The position numbers and the translations under genes were made by a program. This document shows, piece by piece, positions 1-5,071 of a stretch of 8,053 nucleotides of DNA. The stretch covers positions 1-8,053 of the forward strand of contig JAHWJM010000107.1 in the NCBI GenBank assembly GCA_019348435.1. Direction: 5' to 3'. Each line of letters begins with the position of its first letter. The stretch's first letter is position 1. This stretch comes from Actinomycetota bacterium (GTDB lineage Bacteria; Actinomycetota; Thermoleophilia; Solirubrobacterales; Solirubrobacteraceae). The notes beneath the pieces are model-generated. The model did no database searches. It was not told the origin of the DNA and was given only the letters and a program-made list of their open reading frames with translations.

Positions 1-1
1 G

Positions 2-385
2 TTGAGGGCCGCTGCGCAGCCGACGCCGAAGCACAAGAAGGGGAAGGCCGCGCGCGCCCGGCAGCCGTCTGCGGCGGGTGCCGACTGCGCCGGCGAGCGG
101 CTCGCCGCGGCCACCGCGGCGGCGCTCGCCGAGGGCGCAAACGGCGGTGGGGGTGCGAACGGCGCCTCGAACAACGGGCTTTCGAAGAACGCGCGCCGGC
201 GGGTGCGCGAGCTCGAGCGCGAGATCGAGCAGGCGGAGGCGGCGTTGAAGAACCTCGAGGCCGAGCTCGCCGACCCGGCGGCATGGGCGACGGCCGAGGC
301 CACGGCGCGGTCCTCGCAACGCCACGCGGCGGCCAAGCGCGCCGTCGAAGAGGCGTTCGCGCGCTGGGAGGCGCTCGCCTCCTAG
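2..385 (+). CDS. ABC-F family ATPase, C-terminal coiled-coil tail (partial, 5' end outside window)
   Basis: This frame is open to the left edge, so it is the last 127 or so residues of a longer protein; the TTG at base 2 is probably an internal Leu. Visible first is a basic, low-complexity linker (Lys/Arg/Ala, then a Gly/Asn-rich run). It is followed by a charged coiled coil starting near LSKNARRRVRELEREIEQ and ending in RWEALAS. This is the pattern of the C-terminal domain of Uup/EttA-like ABC-F proteins: a Lys/Arg-rich lead, Glu-rich heptads, a 'LADP' turn and a terminal W-E-x-L. ABC-F proteins are soluble twin-ATPase factors that act on the ribosome rather than transporters. No ATPase motif lies inside the window, so the subfamily cannot be assigned. 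The stop TAG is 4 bases from the stop of the convergent permease gene. Confidence 0.82.
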   Translation: MRAAAQPTPKHKKGKAARARQPSAAGADCAGERLAAATAAALAEGANGGGGANGASNNGLSKNARRRVRELEREIEQAEAALKNLEAELADPAAWATAEATARSSQRHAAAKRAVEEAFARWEALAS

Positions 386-394
386 AGGCCTAGG
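381..394. repeat. Inverted repeat carrying both convergent stop codons
   Basis: CCTAG (381-385), loop AGGC (386-389), CTAGG (390-394): a perfect 5-bp stem with a 4-base loop. The left arm contains the TAG stop of the ABC-F gene and the right arm contains the complementary TAG stop of the permease. There is no room for a separate terminator between the two genes. The stem is too short, and lacks a T-run, to be confident that it terminates transcription. Confidence 0.4.
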
Positions 395-1814
395 CGCCGC
401 CCTCGGCCTCGCGTCGCTGCCCCACGATGCTGGCCTTGCGGCTGTAGAGGAAGTAGACGACGAGGCCGATCAGCATCCAGACCAGGAAGCGCAGCCACGT
501 CAGGGGCTCCAGCGTGACGATGAGCACCGCGGACAGGACGATCGCGAGGATGGGCACGATCGGCACCCCCGGCGTGCGGAAGGGGCGCGGCCGGTCGGGC
601 TCGCGGCGACGCAGGATCAGGATGCCGGCGGACACGAGCATGAACGCGAACAAGGTGCCGATGTTGACGAGCTCGGCGGCGGTGGCGATCGGCGTGACGC
701 CCGCGAGGATCGCGACGAGGACGCCGATGATGATCGTGATGCGCGACGGGGTGCCGTAGCGCGGGTGGGTCTTGGCCAGCTGACCTGGCAGCAGGCGGTC
801 GCGCGCCATCGCGAAGGCCACGCGCGACTGCCCGAGCAGCAGGATGAGGACGGTGTTGGTCAGCGCGATCAGGGCGCCCGCGAAGATGAACCCGCTCGCC
901 CACGGGCGGTCGGCGCTCTCGAAGGCGGTCGCGATCGGCGCCGCCGTGTTGAGCTCGCTGTAGACGAGCATCCCGGTCAGCACGAGCGCGACGGCGACGT
1001 AGAGCACCGTCGTGATCGCCAGCGACCCGAGGATGCCGCGCGGCATGTCGCGCTGGGGCTTGCGCGCCTCCTCCGCGGTCGTGGCGACGATGTCGAAGCC
1101 GATGAAGGCGAAGAACACCAGCGCCGCCCCGCCGATCACGCCGCTGAAGCCGAAGGGGAAGAACGGGTCCCAGTTCGCCGTGTTCACCTCGGTCGCGCCG
1201 ACCGCGATGACGACCAGCAGCACCGCGATCGTGACGATGACCATGATGATGTTGGCGCGCGAGCTGATCCGGATCCCGCGCACGAGCAGGTACGTGAGCG
1301 CGAAGACGAGCAGCATGCCGAGGAGGTTGACCACGCCGCCCTCGGACGGCGGGGCGGTGATCGCCTCGGGCAAGGTCACGCCGAAGATCTGCTCCAGCGT
1401 CGCGTTGAGCTGCCCCGACCACCCGATGGCCACCGCGGCGGCCCCGACCGTGAACTCCAGGAAGAGATCCCAGCCGATGATGAACGCGATGAACTGGCCG
1501 AGGGTCGCGTAGGAGTACGTGTAGGCGCTGCCCGCGACCGGGACCATCGCCGCGAACTCGGCATAGCACAGCGCAGCCAACGCGCACACGACCGCCGCAA
1601 AGACGAAAGACAGGGTGATCGAGGGTCCGGCCTCCGTCGCCGCCGCCACGCCGGTGAGCACGAAGATCCCCGCGCCGACGATGACGCCGACGCCGAAGAC
1701 GACGATGTCGAGCGCTCCGAGCTCCTTCTTGAGCCGAAATCCCTCGACCTCGGACGTCTCGAGGCACTCCTCAACCGTCTTTCGCGGCCCGAGCACCCCA
1801 CCTGCCGTAGCCAT
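390..1814 (-). CDS. APC superfamily amino-acid permease, CAT/YfnA type (RocE-like)
   Basis: This 474-residue integral membrane protein imports amino acids by proton-coupled symport, as is usual for the family. The hydrophobicity pattern fits 12 membrane segments. Segment 1 holds the APC substrate-binding signature GVGVIVGAGIFVLTG (residues 41-55). It is followed by AGP (62-64), LAALCYAEFAAMVPVAGSAY (79-98, segment 3) and GWDLFLEF (114-121), all typical of the bacterial CAT (cationic amino acid transporter) branch. The segment 6 motif FFAFIGFDIVATTAEEA (234-250) is also present, as is a basic loop RRREPDRPRPFRTPG near 402-416. The open frame continues upstream to 2081, but the ATG at 1814 gives the normal family N-terminus (short acidic lead, then RLKKELGALD), so the longer start is rejected. 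The gene is divergent from the dihydrolase-aminotransferase fusion, so arginine or ornithine is the likely cargo; this is inferred from context only. Confidence 0.9.
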   Translation of the reverse strand: MATAGGVLGPRKTVEECLETSEVEGFRLKKELGALDIVVFGVGVIVGAGIFVLTGVAAATEAGPSITLSFVFAAVVCALAALCYAEFAAMVPVAGSAYTYSYATLGQFIAFIIGWDLFLEFTVGAAAVAIGWSGQLNATLEQIFGVTLPEAITAPPSEGGVVNLLGMLLVFALTYLLVRGIRISSRANIIMVIVTIAVLLVVIAVGATEVNTANWDPFFPFGFSGVIGGAALVFFAFIGFDIVATTAEEARKPQRDMPRGILGSLAITTVLYVAVALVLTGMLVYSELNTAAPIATAFESADRPWASGFIFAGALIALTNTVLILLLGQSRVAFAMARDRLLPGQLAKTHPRYGTPSRITIIIGVLVAILAGVTPIATAAELVNIGTLFAFMLVSAGILILRRREPDRPRPFRTPGVPIVPILAIVLSAVLIVTLEPLTWLRFLVWMLIGLVVYFLYSRKASIVGQRREAEGGA

Positions 1815-2031
1815 GGCCGCGAGATACCCCCGCGGCTGCGTCGCAAACGAGCAAAGGGCGACGCGGTGGTAGGACCGATGAGTTGGTGCGCTGCGACCAC
1901 GGCTTTCGTAGCTCGATCCACCAGCTCGCGCAAGAATCAATCGGAACGATGCCACAGACGCAACAATGGGTCGGTACCGCGCAATGGCGGCCCCTTGGCG
2001 AACGGATGCCCGCGTGCCACGGTGTGTGGCC
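1815..2031. promoter_or_regulatory. Divergent intergenic region between permease and dihydrolase-aminotransferase genes
   Basis: These 217 bases must hold the promoters of both divergent genes and probably the operator of the AsnC-type regulator encoded downstream. On the minus strand, TATCTC (1821-1826) ends 6 bases before the permease ATG, a possible -10 for a leaderless transcript, although its last base does not match TANNNT. A loose dyad GTGGT (1866-1870) / ACCAC (1896-1900) with a 25-base spacer is visible, with an inner TGGT (1884-1887) / ACCA (1896-1899). Neither is strong enough to name as an operator. The most AT-rich patch is around 1931-1950. No convincing -35/-10 pair was found for the plus-strand gene, and no purine-rich ribosome site precedes either start. 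Confidence 0.5.
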
Positions 2032-4125
2032 ATGCCCGCAGAGCTCACCTGGGGGCGGCGCCTGCTCATGTGCCCGCCCACCCACTTCGACGTCTCCTAC
2101 GCGATCAACCCGTGGATGGACATCGCCGTCCCGGTCGATCGCGCGCGTGCGAGGCGTCAGTGGGACGCGCTTGTCGCGACGCTGCGGGCGGCCGGCGCCC
2201 AGATCGAGATCCTCCCGCCGCAGCGCGGGCTGCCCGACCTCGTCTTCACCGCCAACCTCGGCTTGGTCGACGGCGAGACCTTCATCCCGGCACGCATGCG
2301 TCACGCAGAGCGGCGCGCGGAGCCCGCCCTCGCCGAGCATTGGTTCGCCGCGCACGGCTACGCGATCCGCCGCCTCGGCGATGACGTCGTGCAGGAGGGC
2401 GCGGGCGATGCGCTGCCCTTCGACGGAACGCTCGTCGGCGCGTATCGCACGCGCTCGTCGGCGTCCTCCTACGTCGACCTCGCGCGGATCGTCGACGCGC
2501 GGATCCTGCCCGTCGAACTCTCCGACGAGCGTTTCTACCACCTCGACATCGCCTTCTGCCCGCTCGATTCGCACAGCGCGCTCGTCGCGCTCGACAAGTT
2601 CGACGAGGACAGCCGGCGGCGGCTGCTCGCGCTCGTGGCCGACCCGATCGTGCTCACGGCCGAGGAGGTCGAGGCGTTTGGCGCCAACGCCGTCGTGGTG
2701 GGCCGCACGGTCGTCATGGCCGCCTGCTCGCCGCGCCTGGACAAGGCGCTGCGCGCGCGCGGCTTCGAGCCGGTCGTCGTGGAGGTCTCGGAGTTCCTCA
2801 AGGCAGGCGGCGGGCCGCGCTGCCTGACGCTCGCGCTCGACGTGCGGCTGGCCGCGCAGGATGCCGGCGCGCTCGCCGCACGCTACACCGCCCACAACTA
2901 CCACCCGCTGCCGGTCACCGTCACACACGCCGAAGGCGCGTGGGTGCACGACGACCGCGGCCGCCGCCACCTCGACGCGCTGTCGGCCTACAGCGCGCTG
3001 AACTTCGGCCATCGCCACCCGCGCCTCGTCGCCGCCGCGCACGAGCAGCTCGAGCGCGTCACGCTCACGAGCCGCGCGTTCGCCAACGACCAGCTCGGCC
3101 CGTTCGCGCGCGACCTCGCGGCGCTGACCGGCAAGGAGCGCATCCTGCCGATGAACACCGGCGCCGAGGCCGTCGAGACCGCGATCAAGGCCGCGCGCAA
3201 GTGGGGCCGCGACGTCAAGGGCGTCGCGCCCGAGCGCGCGACGATCATCGTCTGCGACGGCAACTTCCACGGCCGCACCACGACGATCGTCTCCTTCTCG
3301 GACGACCTGCTCGCGCGGGACGGCTTCGGGCCGTTCACGCCGGGGTTCGTGCGCGTGCCCTTCGGCGACGCGGCCGCGCTCGAGGCGGCGCTGCGCGAGC
3401 GGGGCGACGACGTCGTCGCCTTCCTCGTCGAGCCGATCCAGGGCGAGGCCGGCGTGATCCTGCCGCCGGACGGCTATCTGCGCGCCGTGCGCCGCCTGAC
3501 CCGCGAGCACGACGTGCTGCTCATCGCCGACGAGATCCAGTCCGGGCTGGGCCGCACGGGTCGGACCTTCGCCTGCGACCACGACAACGTCGTGCCCGAC
3601 CTCTACGTGCTCGGCAAGGCGCTCGGCGGCGGCATCGTCGCGCTGTCGGCGATCGCCGGCGACGATGCGGTGCTCGACGTCTTCACCCCCGGCACGCACG
3701 GCTCGACGTTCGGCGGCAACCCGCTCGCCTGCGCCGTCGGGCGCGCCGTGCTCGAGCTGCTGGCGACGGGCGAGCCGCAGGCCAACGCGGCGCGCCTCGG
3801 CGCGCGCCTGCGCTCGGGACTCGACGCCGCAGCGTCGCCGGCGCTGCGCGCGATCCGCTCGCGCGGGCTGTGGTTCGGGCTCGACGTGCGTGCGCACCAC
3901 GGCAGTGCGCGCGCGATCTGCGAGCGGCTGCTTGCGGCCGGCGTGCTGGCCAAGGACACGCACGAACAGACGGTCCGGCTCGCGCCGCCGCTGACGATCA
4001 CGGCCGCCGAGGCCGACTGGCTGCTCGAGCGCCTGCTCGGCGTCCTGGCCGACGCGGACGCCGACGCAACCGGCCGGCGCCTGAGCGCCACCACGCCCCT
4101 CCCGAACCCCCCGCTCGCCGCATAG
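2032..4125 (+). CDS. rocD: Fused arginine dihydrolase/DDAH-like hydrolase and ornithine aminotransferase
   Basis: This is a two-domain enzyme of 697 residues. Residues 1-272 are a guanidine-modifying (amidinotransferase/ADI-fold) hydrolase. The motifs are MCPPTHFDVSYAINPWM (13-29), PDLVFTANLGLV (68-79), EGAGD (122-126), FYHLDIAF (168-175) and GGGPRCLTL (259-267). They give the expected catalytic Cys264, His170 and acidic partners. Residues 285-680 are a complete class-III PLP aminotransferase of the ornithine aminotransferase type: NTGAEAVETAIKAARKW (375-391), CDGNFHGRT (408-416), VEPIQGEAG (466-474), IADEIQSGLGRTG (498-510), Schiff-base Lys529 in VLGKALGGG, and GTHGSTFGGNPLA (554-566). The predicted flow is arginine (or methylarginine) to ornithine (or citrulline), then ornithine plus 2-oxoglutarate to glutamate semialdehyde plus glutamate, in the cytosol. 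The ATG at 2032 was chosen because family members begin just before RRxLMCPP; ATGs at 1966 and 1984 and a GTG at 2026 are alternatives. The 3' end meets the AsnC frame at ATAG. Confidence 0.93.
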   Translation: MPAELTWGRRLLMCPPTHFDVSYAINPWMDIAVPVDRARARRQWDALVATLRAAGAQIEILPPQRGLPDLVFTANLGLVDGETFIPARMRHAERRAEPALAEHWFAAHGYAIRRLGDDVVQEGAGDALPFDGTLVGAYRTRSSASSYVDLARIVDARILPVELSDERFYHLDIAFCPLDSHSALVALDKFDEDSRRRLLALVADPIVLTAEEVEAFGANAVVVGRTVVMAACSPRLDKALRARGFEPVVVEVSEFLKAGGGPRCLTLALDVRLAAQDAGALAARYTAHNYHPLPVTVTHAEGAWVHDDRGRRHLDALSAYSALNFGHRHPRLVAAAHEQLERVTLTSRAFANDQLGPFARDLAALTGKERILPMNTGAEAVETAIKAARKWGRDVKGVAPERATIIVCDGNFHGRTTTIVSFSDDLLARDGFGPFTPGFVRVPFGDAAALEAALRERGDDVVAFLVEPIQGEAGVILPPDGYLRAVRRLTREHDVLLIADEIQSGLGRTGRTFACDHDNVVPDLYVLGKALGGGIVALSAIAGDDAVLDVFTPGTHGSTFGGNPLACAVGRAVLELLATGEPQANAARLGARLRSGLDAAASPALRAIRSRGLWFGLDVRAHHGSARAICERLLAAGVLAKDTHEQTVRLAPPLTITAAEADWLLERLLGVLADADADATGRRLSATTPLPNPPLAA
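4107..4112 (+). other. C6 run, possible -1 slippage or sequencing-indel site
   Basis: Six consecutive C bases lie five codons before the aminotransferase stop. In the upstream frame they are read as AAC CCC CCG. A Pro tRNA on CCC (4108-4110) could re-pair exactly one base back (4107-4109). Translation would then continue as P-A-R-R-I-A-E-L-D-D, straight into the AsnC protein. A seventh C in the true genome would have the same effect. No clear downstream stimulatory structure was identified by eye. Confidence 0.35.
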
Positions 4126-4568
4126 CCGAGCTCGACGACATCGACCGCCGCATCGTCGCCGAGCTGCTCGAGGACGGCAGGCGCAGCCTCGCCGAGCTCG
4201 GCGAGCGGGTGAACCTCTCCTCACCGGCGGTCAAGCGCCGCGTCGACCGCCTGCGCGAGCGCGGGGTCATCACCGGCTTCACGGCGCTCGTCGATCCGGC
4301 GGCGCTCGGTCAGCGCACGGAGGCGTTCGTCGAGATCTTCTGCGCTGCGAACATGAGCCCGATCGCACTGCGCGAGACGCTCTTGGGGGAGCCGGAGATC
4401 GTGGCGGCCTACACCGTCACCGGCGACGCCGACGCGCTCATCCAGGTGCGCGCGACCGACGTCGCCCACCTCGAGGCGTCGCTCGAGCGGATCCGGACGA
4501 ACCCGGCGATCGCGCGCACCAAGACGATCATCGTGCTCAGCCGGCTGATCGCCCGCGGCGAGCCCTGA
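4122..4568 (+). CDS. Lrp/AsnC family transcriptional regulator; start codon not conventional
   Basis: The open frame encodes about 148 residues, the normal length for an AsnC-type regulator. The N-terminal winged HTH covers roughly residues 3-60 (AELDDIDRRIVAELLEDGRR, then SLAELGERVNLSSPAVKRRV and DRLRERGVITGF). A C-terminal RAM ligand-binding/oligomerisation domain follows, with the hallmark AAYTVTGDADALIQVRA (95-111). These proteins bind DNA as dimers or octamers and respond to amino acids. Placed directly after the fusion gene, this one probably controls the locus. The oddity is the start. There is no in-frame ATG, GTG or TTG between the middle of the aminotransferase and the HTH. The family-expected first codon (x-A-E-L-D-D) is ATA at 4122, which overlaps the upstream TAG stop as ATAG. 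No ribosome site precedes it. Options are a rare ATA start with translational coupling, a -1 frameshift from the upstream frame, or a base error. The product call is firm; the start is not. Confidence 0.85.
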   Translation: MAELDDIDRRIVAELLEDGRRSLAELGERVNLSSPAVKRRVDRLRERGVITGFTALVDPAALGQRTEAFVEIFCAANMSPIALRETLLGEPEIVAAYTVTGDADALIQVRATDVAHLEASLERIRTNPAIARTKTIIVLSRLIARGEP

Positions 4569-4624
4569 CCGACCGATTATCTGTCCGTCGCGGTCTAAGG
4601 GCGCCGTCATCCGGGCAGGCAAGA

Positions 4625-4648
4625 ATGTCTACGTGAGCATGTGTCTAC
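4625..4648 (+). repeat. Short direct repeat and mini-ORF at the rsbW-like start
   Basis: TGTCTAC occurs at 4626-4632 and again at 4642-4648, a 16-base period. Each copy is preceded so as to make a start-like triplet (ATG at 4625, GTG at 4641). The first copy opens the mini-ORF M-S-T-stop (4625-4636), whose TGA overlaps the candidate GTG start at 4633. It could be a start-stop coupling device or chance. Confidence 0.3.
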
Positions 4649-5037
4649 ATCGGTCGACGGATGCCGTCCCGGCCGCGGTGCCGGCGCTGCGTGGCGCGAT
4701 CACCGGCTTTCTCAGCGACGCCGGCATCGGCGAGCCCCTGCTGACCTCGGCCAGGCTCGCGGTCTCGGAGGCCGTCACGAACGCCGTCATCCACGCCTAC
4801 GTCGACGCCGCGCATCCCGGTCCCGTGAGCGTCGACGCGAGGTTCGAGGGCGACAGCCTCGTTGTCGAGGTCTGCGACGACGGCAGCGGGATGATTCCGC
4901 GGCTCAACAGCCCTGGCCTCGGCGTGGGCCTGCCGCTCATCGCCGACACGGCCGACACGCTGGACATCGGCAACTCGCCGGCCGGGGGCACCGCGCTGCG
5001 GATGACGTTCGCAGTCAAGCGATGCGCCAGCCGGTGA
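4633..5037 (+). CDS. RsbW/SpoIIAB-like ATP-binding anti-sigma factor (HATPase_c_2)
   Basis: This is a stand-alone GHKL ATPase domain of 134 residues, the usual size for anti-sigma factor/serine kinases of the RsbW type. The N-box is visible as SEAVTNAVIHAY (residues 45-56, with Glu46 and Asn50). The G1 box is VCDDGSGM (80-87), the G2 box GLGVGLPLIAD (95-105), and G3 is GGT (118-120). Such proteins hold a sigma factor inactive and are released when they bind or phosphorylate an STAS-domain antagonist. No sigma factor or STAS gene lies next to it, so the partner is unknown. The start is uncertain: GTG at 4633 or ATG at 4639. The only Shine-Dalgarno-like stretch (GGCAGG, about 4614-4619) is better placed for an out-of-frame ATG at 4625, which opens a three-codon ORF (ATG TCT ACG TGA) ending over the GTG. 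It lies 64 bases after the AsnC gene and may be co-transcribed. Confidence 0.9.
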   Translation: MSMCLHRSTDAVPAAVPALRGAITGFLSDAGIGEPLLTSARLAVSEAVTNAVIHAYVDAAHPGPVSVDARFEGDSLVVEVCDDGSGMIPRLNSPGLGVGLPLIADTADTLDIGNSPAGGTALRMTFAVKRCASR

Positions 5038-5057
5038 TACCCCGCCGCCGAACGCGC

Positions 5058-5063
5058 TAAGTT
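5058..5063 (+). promoter_or_regulatory. Candidate -10 hexamer TAAGTT upstream of the propeller gene
   Basis: TAAGTT fits TANNNT and ends 8 bases before the ATG at 5072. No ribosome-binding sequence lies between them. This placement would give a leaderless or nearly leaderless mRNA, a common arrangement in actinobacteria. No clear -35 element is seen. Confidence 0.3.
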
Positions 5064-5071
5064 GCCGCGGC

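Noticed and set aside
1966..2031. ATG at 1966 or 1984 as the start of the fusion gene
   Set aside because: These would add up to 22 residues unlike the family before the usual RRxLMCPP opening. No ribosome site favours them, though they cannot be fully excluded.
1815..2081. Upstream extension of the permease frame to an ATG at 2081
   Set aside because: The extra 89 residues are not family-like, would overlap the start of the divergent fusion gene, and the ATG at 1814 gives the normal N-terminus.
765..2384. Long plus-strand open frame opposite the permease
   Set aside because: It is dominated by Arg/Asp/Glu/His repeats expected from the complement of membrane-protein codons, and the permease on - is unambiguous.
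4209..4211. GTG as the start of the AsnC regulator
   Set aside because: It lies inside the helix-turn-helix and would destroy the DNA-binding domain.
1771..4224. Very long minus-strand open frame (817 codons) opposite the fusion gene
   Set aside because: Arg/Val/Glu-rich composition typical of the antisense of GC-rich genes. The plus strand here carries two full sets of enzyme motifs.
4571..4595. GACCG...CGGTC inverted repeat after the AsnC gene as a terminator
   Set aside because: The stem is only 5 bp with a 15-base loop and no T-run, and the next gene begins 37 bases later on the same strand.
4641..5060. Plus-strand frame overlapping the rsbW-like gene
   Set aside because: Arg-rich, motif-free shadow. 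The 4633-5037 frame has all GHKL ATPase boxes.
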